Source of the DNA: Elmis aenea
Lineage: Eukaryota; Arthropoda; Insecta; Coleoptera; Elmidae
Assembly: GCA_947652605.1 (NCBI GenBank)
Contig: CANTFG010000033.1
Coordinates: 36,627-100,626, forward strand
Reading direction: 5' to 3'
Length of the DNA: 64,000 nucleotides
In this document: piece by piece, positions 9,997 through 23,179 of the stretch
Position numbering within the stretch: the first letter of the stretch is position 1
How the letters are laid out: every line of letters starts with the position of its first letter
Program-made: the position numbers and the translations under genes
The notes under the pieces: model-generated
What the model was told of the DNA's origin: nothing
Databases searched by the model: none
Seen by the model: only the letters and a program-made list of their open reading frames with translations

Positions 9997-11364
9997 GGAT
10001 AAACTGTTCCTGTGATATACAAATCAATAATTAAAATTGTTTAGAAATAGTCGCTCAAGGAACATATGTATTAACTAAAGCACGGTATTTTTAGGAAATT
10101 ATTAAAAATTAAAACCAGCTCATTGAAAGACATATGCAAAACAATTGTATTCCTGTAAAGAGGCGATGGATAAACTGTTCCTGTGATATACAAATCAATA
10201 ATTAAAATTGTTTAGAAATAGTCGCTCAAGGAACATATGTATTAACTAAAGCACGGTATTTTTAGGAAATTATTAAAAATTAATACCAGCTCATTGAAAG
10301 ACATATGCAAAACAATTGTATTCATGTAAAGAGGCGATGGATAAACTGTTTCTGTGACATACAAATCAATAATTAAAATTGTTCAGAAATAGTCGCTCAA
10401 AGAACATATGTATTAACTAATGCACGGTATTTTTAGGAAATTATTAAAAATTAAAACCAGCTCATTGAAAGACATATGCAAAACAATTGTATTCCTGTAA
10501 AGAGGCGATGGATAAACTGTTCCTGTGATATACAAATCAATAATTAAAATTGTTTAGAAATAGTCGCTCAAGGAACATATGTATTAACTAAAGCACGGTA
10601 TTTTTAGGAAATTATTAAAAATTAAAACCAGCTCATTGAAAGACATATGCAAAACAATTGTATTCCTGTAAAGAGGCGATGGATAAACTGTTCCTGTGAT
10701 ATACAAATCAATAATTAAAATTGTTTAGAAATAGTCGCTCAAGGAACATATGTATTAACTAAAGCACGGTATTTTTAGGAAATTATTAAAAATTAAAACC
10801 AGCTCATTGAAAGACATATGCAAAACAATTGTATTCCTGTAAAGAGGCGATGGATAAACTGTTCCTGTGATATACAAATCAATAATTAAAATTGTTTAGA
10901 AATAGTCGCTCAAGGAACATATGTATTAACTAAAGCACGGTATTTTTAGGAAATTATTAAAAATTAAAACCAGCTCATTGAAAGACATATGCAAAACAAT
11001 TTTATTCATGTAAAGAGGCGATGGATAAACTGTTCCTGTGATATACAAATCAATAATTAAAATTGTTTAGAAATAGTCGCTCAAGGAACATATGTATTAA
11101 CTAAAGCACGGTATTTTTAGGAAATTATTAAAAATTAAAACCAGCTCATTGAAAGACATATGCAAAACAATTGTATTCATGTAAAGAGGCAATGGATAAA
11201 CTGTTCCTGTCATATACAAATCAATAATTAAAATGGTTTAGAAATAGTCGCTCAAGGAACATATGTATTAACTAAAGCACGGTATTTTTAGGAAATTATT
11301 AAAAATTAAAACCAGCTCATTGAAAGACATATGCAAAACAATTGTATTCATGTAAAGAGGCGAT
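9997..11364. repeat. Eight R/Q/C monomers
   Basis: Monomers at 9997 and 10168 are R. The monomer at 10339 combines the Q start (tttctgtgacat) with the caaagaac and aatgc of an I monomer, but lacks the 4-bp insertion, so it is a Q/I hybrid. Then come R monomers at 10510, 10681, 10852 and 11023, and a C monomer at 11194 (after ggcaat) with 'aaatggtttag'. The order R R Q ... R C is that of the 3' half of the 18-mer, with extra R copies. Confidence 0.82.
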
Positions 11365-13245
11365 GGATAAACTGTTCCTGTGATATACAAATCAATAATT
11401 AAAATTGTTTCGAAATAGTCGCTCAAGGAACATATGTATTAACTAAAGCACGGTATTTTTAGGAAATTATTAAAAATTAAAACCAGCTCATTGAAAGACA
11501 TATGCAAAACAATTGTATTCATGTAAAGAGGCGATAAATAAACTGTTCCTGTGATATACAAATCAATAATTAAAATTGTTTCGAAATAGTCGCTCAAGGA
11601 ACATATGTATTAACTAAAGCACGGTATTTTTAGGAAATTATTAAAAATTAAAACCAGCTCATTGAAAGACATATGCAAAACAATTGTATTCATGTAAAGA
11701 GGCGATGGATATACTGTTCCTGTCATATACAAATCAATATATAAAATTGTTTAGAAATAGTCGCTCAAGGAACATATGTATTAACTAAAGCACGGTATTT
11801 TTAGGAAATTATTAAAAATTAAAACCAGCTCATTGAAAGACATATGCAAAACAATTGTATTCATGTAAAGAGGCGATGGATAAACTGTTCCTGTGATATA
11901 CAAATCAATAATTAAAATTGTTTCGAAATAGTCGCTCAAGGAACATATGTATTAACTAGTGCACGGTATTTTTAGGAAATTATTAAAAATTAAAACCAGC
12001 TCATTGAAAGACATATGCAAAACAATTGTATTCATGTAAAGAGGCGATAGATAAACTGTTCCTGTGATATACAAATCAATAATTGAAATTGTTTCGAAAT
12101 AGTCACACAAGGAACATATGTATTAACTAATGCACGGTATTTTTAGGAAATTATTAAAAATTAAAACCAGCTCATTGAAAGACATATGCAAAACAATTGT
12201 ATTCCTGTAAAGAGGCGATGGATAAACTGTTCCTGTGATATACAAATCAATAATTAAAATTGTTTAGAAATAGTCGCACAAGGAACATATGTATTAACTA
12301 AAGCACGGTATTTTTAGGAAATTATTAAAAATTAAAACCAGCTCATTGAAAGACATATGCAAAACAATTGTATTCCTGTAAAGAGGCGATGGATAAACTG
12401 TTCCTGTGATATACAAATCAATAATTAAAATTGTTTAGAAATAGTCGCTCAAGGAACATATGTATTAACTAAAGCACGGTATTTTTAGGAAATTATTAAA
12501 AATTAATACCAGCTCATTGAAAGACATATGCAAAACCATTGTATTCATGTAAAGAGGCGATGGATAAACTGTTCCTGTGATATACAAATCAATAATTAAA
12601 ATTGTTCAGAAATAGTCGCTCAAGGAACATATGTATTAACTAAAGCACGGTATTTTTAGGAAATTATTAAAAATTAAAACCAGCTCATTGAAAGACATAT
12701 GCAAAAAAATTGTATTCCTGTAAAGACGCGATGGATAAACTGTTCCTGTAATATACAAATCAATAATTAAAATTGTTTAGAAACAGTCGCTCAAGGAACA
12801 TATGTATTAACTAAAGCACGGTATTTTTAGGAAATTATTAAAAATTAAAACCAGCTCATTGAAAGACATATGCAAAACAATTGTATTCATGTAAAGAGGC
12901 GATGGATAAACTGTTCCTGTCATATACAAATCAATAATTGAAATAGTTTAGAAATAGTCGCACAAGGAACATATGTATTAACTAAAGCACGGTATTTTTA
13001 GGAAATTATTAAAAATTAATGCCAGCTCATTGAAAGACATATGCAAAACAATTGTATTCATGTAAAGAGGCGATGGATAAACTGTTCCTGTGATATACAA
13101 ATCAATAATTAAAATTGTTTCGAAATAGTCGCTCAAGGAACATATGTATTAACTAAAGCACGGTATTTTTAGGAAATTATTAAAAATTAAAACCAGCTCA
13201 TTGAAAGACATATGCAAAACAATTGTATTCATGTAAAGAGGCGAT

Positions 13246-14442
13246 AGATAAACTGTTCCTGTGATATACAAATCAATAATTAAAATCGTTTAGAAATAGT
13301 CGCCCAAGGAACATATGTATTAACTAAAGCACGGTATTTTTAGGAAATTATTAAAAATTAAAACCAGCTCATTGAAAGACATATGCAAAACAATTGTATT
13401 CATGTAAAGAGGCGATGGATAAACTGTTCCTGTGATATACAAATCAATAATTAAAATTGTTCAGAAATAGTCGCTCAAGGAACATATGTATTAACTAATG
13501 CACGGTATTTTTAGGAAATTATTAAAAATTAAAACCAGCTCATTGAAAGACATATGCAAAACAATTTTATTCATGTAAAGAGGCGATGGATAAACTGTTC
13601 CTGTGATATACAAATCAATAATTAAAATTGTTTAGAAATAGTCGCTCAAGGAACATATGTATTAACTAAAGCACGGTATTTTTAGGAAATTATTAAAAAT
13701 TAAAACCAGCTCATTGAAAGACATATGCAAAACAATTGTATTCATGTAAAGAGGCGATGGATAAACTGTTCCTGTCATATACAAATCAATAATTGAAATT
13801 GTTTCGAAATAGTCGCACAAGGAACATATGTATTAACTAAAGCACGGTATTTTTAGGAAATTATTAAAAATTAATACCAGCTCATTGAAAGACATATGCA
13901 AAACAATTGTATTCATGTAAAGAGGCGATGGATAAACTGTTTCTGTGATATACAAATCAATAATTAAAATTGTTTAGAAATAGTCGCTCAAGGAACATAT
14001 GTATTAACTAAAGCACGGTATTTTTAGGAAATTATTAAAAAATAAAACCAGCTCATTGAAAGACATATGCAAAACAATTGTATTCATGTAAAGAAGCGAT
14101 GGATAAACTGTTCCTGTCATATACAAATCAATAATTGAAATTGTTTCAAAATAGTCGCACAAGGAACATATGTATTAACTAAAGCACGGTATTTTTAGGA
14201 AATTTTTAAAAATTAAAACCAGCTCATTGAAAGACATATGCAAAACAATTTTATTCATGTAAAAAGGCGATGGATAAACTGTTCCTGTCATATACAAATC
14301 AATAATTGAAATTGTTTCGAAATAGTCGCACAAGGAACATATGTATTAACTAAAGCACGGTAATTTTAGGAAATTAGTAAAAATTAAAACCAGCTCATTG
14401 AAAGACATATGCAAAACAATTGTATTCATGTAAAGAGGCGAT
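13246..14442. repeat. 7-monomer HOR (1,197 bp), copy 1
   Basis: Monomers start at 13246 ('atcgtttag' with gcccaagg), 13417 (TCAG, aatgc), 13588 (R), 13759 (H with taatacc), 13930 (F, ending in 'ttaaaaaataaaacc'), 14101 (after aagaagcgat; 'tttcaaaatag') and 14272 (H type, ending 'ttagtaaaaatt'). The identical series follows immediately. Copy-specific changes include 'aatttttaaaaatt' near 14205 and 'ggtaatttt' near 14360. Confidence 0.92.
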
Positions 14443-15639
14443 GGATAAACTGTTCCTGTGATATACAAATCAATAATTAAAATCGTTTAGAAATAGTCGC
14501 CCAAGGAACATATGTATTAACTAAAGCACGGTATTTTTAGGAAATTATTAAAAATTAAAACCAGCTCATTGAAAGACATATGCAAAACAATTGTATTCAT
14601 GTAAAGAGGCGATGGATAAACTGTTCCTGTGATATACAAATCAATAATTAAAATTGTTCAGAAATAGTCGCTCAAGGAACATATGTATTAACTAATGCAC
14701 GGTATTTTTAGGAAATTATTAAAAATTAAAACCAGCTCATTGAAAGACATATGCAAAACAAATGTATTCCTGTAAAGAGGCGATGGATAAACTGTTCCTG
14801 TGATATACAAATCAATAATTAAAATTGTTTAGAAATAGTCGCTCAAGGAACATATGTATTAACTAAAGCACGGTATTTTTAGGAAATTATTAAAAATTAA
14901 AACCAGCTCATTGAAAGACATATGCAAAACAATTGTATTCATGTAAAGAGGCGATGGATAAACTGTTCCTGTCATATACAAATCAATAATTGAAATTGTT
15001 TCGAAATAGTCGCACAAGGAACATATGTATTAACTAAAGCACGGTATTTTTAGGAAATTATTAAAAATTAATACCAGCTCATTGAAAGACATATGCAAAA
15101 CAATTGTATTCATGTAAAGAGGCGATGGATAAACTGTTTCTGTGATATACAAATTAATAATTAAAATTGTTTAGAAATAGTCGCTCAAGGAACATATGTA
15201 TTAACTAAAGCACGGTATTTTTAGGAAATTATTAAAAAATAAAACCAGCTCATTGAAAGACATATGCAAAACAATTGTATTCATGTAAAGAAGCGATGGA
15301 TAAACTGTTCCTGTCATATACAAATCAATAATTGAAATTGTTTCAAAATAGTCGCACAAGGAACATATGTATTAACTAAAGCACGGTATTTTTAGGAAAT
15401 TATTAAAAATTAAAACCAGCTCATTGAAAGACATATGCAAAACAATTTTATTCATGTAAAAAGGCGATGGATAAACTGTTCCTGTCATATACAAATCAAT
15501 AATTGAAATTGTTTCGAAATAGTCGCACAAGGAACATATGTATTAACTAAAGCACGGTATTTTTAGGAAATTAGTAAAAATTAAAACCAGCTCTTTGAAA
15601 GACATATGCAAAACAATTGTATTCATGTAAAGAGGCGAT
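14443..15639. repeat. 7-monomer HOR (1,197 bp), copy 2
   Basis: Repeats copy 1 at an exact 1,197-bp offset, including atcgtttag/gcccaagg (14482), H with taatacc (14956), F with 'aaattaataatt' (about 15153), 'tttcaaaatag' (about 15345) and 'ttagtaaaaatt' (about 15572). It ends with the private 'agctctttgaaag', which also occurs at about 22272, 30148 and 32715. Those sites mark further copies of this end. Confidence 0.92.
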
Positions 15640-16323
15640 GGATAAACTGTTTCTGTAATATACAAATCAATAATTAAAATTGTTCAGAAATAGTCGCTCA
15701 AGGAACATATGTATTAACTAAAGCACGGTATTTTTAGGAAATTATTAAAAATTAAAACCAGCTCATTGAAAGACATATGCAAAACAATTGTATTCCTGTA
15801 AAGAGGCGATGGATAAACTGTTTCTGTGATATACAAATCAATAATTAAAATTGTTCAGAAATAGTCGCTCAAGGAACATATGTATTAACTAAAGCACGGT
15901 ATTTTTAGGAAATTATTAAAAATTAAAACCAGCTCATTGAAAGACATATGCAAAACAATTGTATTCATGTAAAGAGGCGATAGATAAACTGTTCCTGTGA
16001 TATACAAATCAATAATTGAAATTGTTTCGAAATAGTCGCACAAGGAACATATGTATTAACTAATGCACGGTATTTTTAGGAAATTATTAAAAATTAAAAC
16101 CAGCTCATTGAAAGACATATGCAAAACAATTGTATTCATGTAAAGAGGCGATGGATAAACTGTTCCTGTCATATACAAATCAATAATTGAAATTGTTTCG
16201 AAATAGTCGCACAAGGAACATATGTATTAACTAAAGCACGGTATTTTTAGGAAGTTATTAAAAATTAAAACCAGCTCATTGAAAGACATATGCAAAACAA
16301 TTGTATTCATGTAAAGAGGCGAT

Positions 16324-16498
16324 GGATAAACTGTTCCTGTGATATACATACAAATCAATAATTAAAATTGTTCAGAAATAGTCGCTCAAAGAACATATGT
16401 ATTAACTAATGCACGGTATTTTTAGGAAATTATTAAAAATTAAAACCAGCTCATTGAAAGACATATGCAAAACAATTGTATTCCTGTAAAGAGGCGAT
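16324..16498. repeat. 175-bp monomer I, copy 2
   Basis: Same 'atac' duplication, TCAG, caaagaac and aatgc. It keeps ttcctg. The preceding H monomer has the private 'aggaagttatt' (16251), which recurs 6,681 bp downstream (22932) before the I copy at 23005, showing that the two are duplicates of one segment. Confidence 0.95.
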
Positions 16499-17011
16499 GG
16501 ATAAACTGTTCCTGTGATATACAAATCAATAATTAAAATTGTTTAGAAATAGTCGCTCAAGGAACATATGTATTAACTAAAGCACGGTATTTTTAGGAAA
16601 TTATTAAAAATTAAAACCAGCTCATTGAAAGACATATGCAAAAAAATTGTATTCCTGTAAAGAGGCGATGGATAAACTGTTCCTGTGATATACAAATCAA
16701 TAATTAAAATTGTTTAGAAATAGTCGCTCAAGGAACATATGTATTAACTAAAGCACGGTATTTTTAGGAAATTATTAAAAATTAATACCAGCTCATTGAA
16801 AGACATATGCAAAACAATTGTATTCATGTAAAGAGGCGATGGATAAACTGTTTCTGTGACATACACATCAATAATTAAAATTGTTCAGAAATAGTCGCTC
16901 AAGGAACATATGTATTAACTAAAGCACGGTATTTTTAGGAAATTATTAAAAATTAAAACCAGCTCATTGAAAGACATATGCAAAACAATTGTATTCATGT
17001 AAAGAGGCGAT

Positions 17012-19238
17012 GGATAAACTGTTCCTGTGATATACAAATCAATAATTAAAATTGTTTCGAAATAGTCGCTCAAGGAACATATGTATTAACTAAAGCACGG
17101 TATTTTTAGGAAATTAATAAAAATTAAAACCAGCTCATTGGAAGACATATGCAAAACAATTTTATTCATGTAAAGAGGCGATGGATAAACTGTTCCTGTG
17201 ATATACAAATCAATAATTAAAATTGTTTAGAAATAGTCGCTCAAGGAACATATGTATTAACTAAAGCACGGTATTTTTAGGAAATTATTAAAAATTAAAA
17301 CCAGCTCATTGAAAGACATATGCAAAACAATTTTATTCATGTAAAGAGGCGATGGATATACTGTTCCTGTCATATACAAATCAATAATTAAAATTGTTTA
17401 GAAATAGTCGCTCAAGGAACATATGTATTAACTAAAGCACGGTATTTTTAGGAAATTATTAAAAATTAAAACCAGCTCATTAAAAGACATATGCAAAACA
17501 ATTGTATTCATGTAAAGAGGCGATGGATATACTGTTCCTGTCATATACAAATCAATAATTAAAATTGTTTAGAAATAGTCGCTCAAGGAACATATGTATT
17601 AACTAAAGCACGGTATTTTTAGAAAATTATTAAAAATTAAAACCAGCTCATTGAAAGACATATGCAAAACAATTGTATTCATGTAAAGAGGCGATAGATA
17701 AACTGTTCCTGTGATATACAAATCAATAATTAAAATTGTTTCGAAATAGTCGCACAAGGAACATATGTATTAACTAATGCATGGTATTTTTAGGAAATTA
17801 TTAAAAATTAAAACCAGCTTATTAAAAGACATATGCAAAACAATTGTATTCATGTAAAGAGGCGATGGATAAACTGTTCCTGTCATATACAAATCAATAA
17901 TTGAAATTGTTTCGAAATAGTCGCACAAGGAACATATGTATTAACTAAAGCACGGTATTTTTAGGAAATTATTAAAAATTAAAACCAGCTCATTGAAAGA
18001 CATATGCAAAACAATTGTATTCATGTAAAGAGGCGATGGATAAACTGTTTCTGTGATATACATACAAATCAATAATTAAAATTGTTCAGAAATAGTCGCT
18101 CAAAGAACATATGTATTAACTAATGCACGGTATTTTTAGGAAATTATTAAAAATTAAAACCAGCTCATTGAAAGACATATGCAAAACAATTGTATTCCTG
18201 TAAAGAGGCGATGGATAAACTGTTCCTGTGATATACAAATCAATAATTAAAATTGTTTAGAAATAGTCGCTCAAGGAACATATGTATTAACTAAAGCACG
18301 GTATTTTTAGGAAATTATTAAAAATTAAAACCAGCTCATTGAAAGACATATGCAAAACAATTGTATTCCTGTAAAGAGGCGATGGATAAACTGTTCCTGT
18401 GATATACAAATCAATAATTAAAATTGTTTAGAAATAGTCGCTCAAGGAACAAATGTATTAACTAAAGCACGGTATTTTTAGGAAATTATTAAAAATTAAT
18501 ACCAGCTCATTGAAAGACATATGCAAAACAATTGTATTCATGTGAAGAGGCGATGGATAAACTGTTTCTGTGACATACAAATCAATAATTAAAATTGTTC
18601 AGAAATAGTCGCTCAAGGAACATATGTATTAACTAAAGCACGGTATTTTTAGGAAATTATTAAAAATTAAAACCAGCTCATTGAAAGACATATGCAAAAC
18701 AATTTTATTCATGTAAAGAGGCGATGGATAAACTGTTCCTGTGATATACAAATCAATAATTAAAATTGTTTAGAAATAGTCGCTCAAGGAACATATGTAT
18801 TAACTAAAGCACGGTATTTTTAGGAAATTATTAAAAATTAAAACCAGCTCATTGAAAGACATATGCAAAACAATTGTATTCATGTAAAGAGGCAATGGAT
18901 AAACTGTTCCTGTCATATACAAATCAATAATTAAAATTGTTTAGAAATAGTCGCTCAAGGAACATATGTATTAACTAAAGCACGGTATTTTTAGGAAATT
19001 ATTAAAAATTAAAACCAGCTCATTGAAAGACATATGCAAAACAATTGTATTCATGTAAAGAGGCGATGGATAAACTGTTCCTGTGATATACAAATCAATA
19101 ATTAAAATTGTTTCGAAATAGTCGCTCAAGGAACATATGTATTAACTAAAGCACGGTATTTTTAGGAAATTATTAAAAATTAAAACCAGCTCATTGAAAG
19201 ACATATGCAAAACAATTGTATTCATGTAAAGAGGCGAT
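17012..19238. repeat. 13-monomer HOR (2,227 bp), tandem copy 1
   Basis: Order: D with 'ttaataaaaatt', R, T, T, A2, H, I, R, R, Q, R, C, D. All private marks recur 2,227 bp later: 'cattggaagac' (17141 and 19368), 'tttttagaaaatt' (about 17616 and 19843), 'agcttattaaaag' (about 17816 and 20043), 'gaacaaatg' (18451 and 20678), and 'catgtgaagagg' (18544 and 20771). I found no difference between the copies at the sites I compared, so the duplication looks recent. The order is that of the 18-mer with the T B A1 D K part missing. Confidence 0.93.
18038..18212. repeat. 175-bp monomer I, copy 3
   Basis: Has the 'atac' duplication, TCAG, caaagaac and aatgc, with tttctg in place of ttcctg. It shares tttctg with the I copies at 20265 and 24719, which are its duplicates at 2,227 and 6,681 bp. 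Confidence 0.95.
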
Positions 19239-21465
19239 GGATAAACTGTTCCTGTGATATACAAATCAATAATTAAAATTGTTTCGAAATAGTCGCTCAA
19301 GGAACATATGTATTAACTAAAGCACGGTATTTTTAGGAAATTAATAAAAATTAAAACCAGCTCATTGGAAGACATATGCAAAACAATTTTATTCATGTAA
19401 AGAGGCGATGGATAAACTGTTCCTGTGATATACAAATCAATAATTAAAATTGTTTAGAAATAGTCGCTCAAGGAACATATGTATTAACTAAAGCACGGTA
19501 TTTTTAGGAAATTATTAAAAATTAAAACCAGCTCATTGAAAGACATATGCAAAACAATTTTATTCATGTAAAGAGGCGATGGATATACTGTTCCTGTCAT
19601 ATACAAATCAATAATTAAAATTGTTTAGAAATAGTCGCTCAAGGAACATATGTATTAACTAAAGCACGGTATTTTTAGGAAATTATTAAAAATTAAAACC
19701 AGCTCATTAAAAGACATATGCAAAACAATTGTATTCATGTAAAGAGGCGATGGATATACTGTTCCTGTCATATACAAATCAATAATTAAAATTGTTTAGA
19801 AATAGTCGCTCAAGGAACATATGTATTAACTAAAGCACGGTATTTTTAGAAAATTATTAAAAATTAAAACCAGCTCATTGAAAGACATATGCAAAACAAT
19901 TGTATTCATGTAAAGAGGCGATAGATAAACTGTTCCTGTGATATACAAATCAATAATTAAAATTGTTTCGAAATAGTCGCACAAGGAACATATGTATTAA
20001 CTAATGCATGGTATTTTTAGGAAATTATTAAAAATTAAAACCAGCTTATTAAAAGACATATGCAAAACAATTGTATTCATGTAAAGAGGCGATGGATAAA
20101 CTGTTCCTGTCATATACAAATCAATAATTGAAATTGTTTCGAAATAGTCGCACAAGGAACATATGTATTAACTAAAGCACGGTATTTTTAGGAAATTATT
20201 AAAAATTAAAACCAGCTCATTGAAAGACATATGCAAAACAATTGTATTCATGTAAAGAGGCGATGGATAAACTGTTTCTGTGATATACATACAAATCAAT
20301 AATTAAAATTGTTCAGAAATAGTCGCTCAAAGAACATATGTATTAACTAATGCACGGTATTTTTAGGAAATTATTAAAAATTAAAACCAGCTCATTGAAA
20401 GACATATGCAAAACAATTGTATTCCTGTAAAGAGGCGATGGATAAACTGTTCCTGTGATATACAAATCAATAATTAAAATTGTTTAGAAATAGTCGCTCA
20501 AGGAACATATGTATTAACTAAAGCACGGTATTTTTAGGAAATTATTAAAAATTAAAACCAGCTCATTGAAAGACATATGCAAAACAATTGTATTCCTGTA
20601 AAGAGGCGATGGATAAACTGTTCCTGTGATATACAAATCAATAATTAAAATTGTTTAGAAATAGTCGCTCAAGGAACAAATGTATTAACTAAAGCACGGT
20701 ATTTTTAGGAAATTATTAAAAATTAATACCAGCTCATTGAAAGACATATGCAAAACAATTGTATTCATGTGAAGAGGCGATGGATAAACTGTTTCTGTGA
20801 CATACAAATCAATAATTAAAATTGTTCAGAAATAGTCGCTCAAGGAACATATGTATTAACTAAAGCACGGTATTTTTAGGAAATTATTAAAAATTAAAAC
20901 CAGCTCATTGAAAGACATATGCAAAACAATTTTATTCATGTAAAGAGGCGATGGATAAACTGTTCCTGTGATATACAAATCAATAATTAAAATTGTTTAG
21001 AAATAGTCGCTCAAGGAACATATGTATTAACTAAAGCACGGTATTTTTAGGAAATTATTAAAAATTAAAACCAGCTCATTGAAAGACATATGCAAAACAA
21101 TTGTATTCATGTAAAGAGGCAATGGATAAACTGTTCCTGTCATATACAAATCAATAATTAAAATTGTTTAGAAATAGTCGCTCAAGGAACATATGTATTA
21201 ACTAAAGCACGGTATTTTTAGGAAATTATTAAAAATTAAAACCAGCTCATTGAAAGACATATGCAAAACAATTGTATTCATGTAAAGAGGCGATGGATAA
21301 ACTGTTCCTGTGATATACAAATCAATAATTAAAATTGTTTCGAAATAGTCGCTCAAGGAACATATGTATTAACTAAAGCACGGTATTTTTAGGAAATTAT
21401 TAAAAATTAAAACCAGCTCATTGAAAGACATATGCAAAACAATTGTATTCCTGTAAAGAGGCGAT
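19239..21465. repeat. 13-monomer HOR (2,227 bp), tandem copy 2
   Basis: Second copy of 17012-19238. The boundaries are set by content: the monomer before copy 1 (16841, Q) differs from the last monomer of the unit (D), and the monomer after copy 2 (21466) is an R monomer matching 14785 rather than 17012. The duplicated length is 13 x 171 + 4. Confidence 0.93.
20265..20439. repeat. 175-bp monomer I, copy 4
   Basis: Duplicate of the copy at 18038 at exactly 2,227 bp, including tttctg. The preceding H and A2 monomers, with 'agcttattaaaag', are duplicated with it. Confidence 0.95.
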
Positions 21466-23004
21466 GGATAAACTGTTCCTGTGATATACAAATCAATAAT
21501 TAAAATTGTTTAGAAATAGTCGCTCAAGGAACATATGTATTAACTAAAGCACGGTATTTTTAGGAAATTATTAAAAATTAAAACCAGCTCATTGAAAGAC
21601 ATATGCAAAACAATTGTATTCATGTAAAGAGGCGATGGATAAACTGTTCCTGTCATATACAAATCAATAATTGAAATTGTTTCGAAATAGTCGCACAAGG
21701 AACATATGTATTAACTAAAGCACGGTATTTTTAGGAAATTATTAAAAATTAATACCAGCTCATTGAAAGACATATGCAAAACAATTGTATTCATGTAAAG
21801 AGGCGATGGATAAACTGTTTCTGTGATATACAAATTAATAATTAAAATTGTTTAGAAATAGTCGCTCAAGGAACACATGTATTAACTAAAGCACGGTATT
21901 TTTAGGAAATTATTAAAAAATCAAACCAGCTCATTGAAAGACATATGCAAAACAATTGTATTCATGTAAAGAAGCGATGGATAAACTGTTCCTGTCATAT
22001 ACAAATCAATAATTGAAATTGTTTCAAAATAGTCGCACAAGGAACATATGTATTAACTAAAGCACGGTATTTTTAGGAAATTATTAAAAATTAAAACCAG
22101 CTCATTGAAAGACATATGCAAAACAATTTTATTCATGTAAAAAGGCGATGGATAAACTGTTCCTGTCATATACAAATCAATAATTGAAATTGTTTCGAAA
22201 TAGTCGCACAAGGAACATATGTATTAACTAAAGTACGGTATTTTTAGGAAATTAGTAAAAATTAAAACCAGCTCTTTGAAAGACATATGCAAAACAATTG
22301 TATTCATGTAAAGAGGCGATGGATAAACTGTTTCTGTAATATACAAATCAATAATTAAAATTGTTCAGAAATAGTCGCTCAAGGAACATATGTATTAACT
22401 AAAGCACGGTATTTTTAGGAAATTATTAAAAATTAAAACCAGCTCATTGAAAGACATATGCAAAACAATTGTATTCCTGTAAAGAGGCGATGGATAAACT
22501 GTTTCTGTGATATACAAATCAATAATTAAAATTGTTCAGAAATAGTCGCTCAAGGAACATATGTATTAACTAAAGCACGGTATTTTTAGGAAATTATTAA
22601 AAATTAAAACCAGCTCATTGAAAGACATATGCAAAACAATTGTATTCATGTAAAGAGGCGATAGATAAACTGTTCCTGTGATATACAAATCAATAATTGA
22701 AATTGTTTCGAAATAGTCGCACAAGGAACATATGTATTAACTAATGCACGGTATTTTTAGGAAATTATTAAAAATTAAAACCAGCTCATTGAAAGACATA
22801 TGCAAAACAATTGTATTCATGTAAAGAGGCGATGGATAAACTGTTCCTGTCATATACAAATCAATAATTGAAATTGTTTCGAAATAGTCGCACAAGGAAC
22901 ATATGTATTAACTAAAGCACGGTATTTTTAGGAAGTTATTAAAAATTAAAACCAGCTCATTGAAAGACATATGCAAAACAATTGTATTCATGTAAAGAGG
23001 CGAT

Positions 23005-23179
23005 GGATAAACTGTTCCTGTGATATACATACAAATCAATAATTAAAATTGTTCAGAAATAGTCGCTCAAAGAACATATGTATTAACTAATGCACGGTAT
23101 TTTTAGGAAATTATTAAAAATTAAAACCAGCTCATTGAAAGACATATGCAAAACAATTGTATTCCTGTAAAGAGGCGAT
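23005..23179. repeat. 175-bp monomer I, copy 5
   Basis: Duplicate of the I monomer at 16324 at 6,681 bp, with ttcctg, and again preceded by an H monomer with 'aggaagttatt'. Confidence 0.95.

Larger units (their letters stand above)
11365..17011. repeat. Large HOR block A, first part
   Basis: Thirty-three monomers, one of them the 175-bp I. It opens D K T B A1 (11365-12219) and continues into R/F monomers. It contains two copies of a 7-monomer HOR (13246-15639). Private marks recur at an exact 14,556-bp offset from 25921 on: 'actagtgcac' (11955 and 26511), 'gtcacacaagg' (about 12102 and 26658), 'gcaaaaaaattg' with 'aagacgcgat' (12701 and 27257), and 'gtaatata' (15655 and 30211). Part of it (14785 on) also recurs at a 6,681-bp offset. 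It is one of the largest repeated units in the window. Confidence 0.88.
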
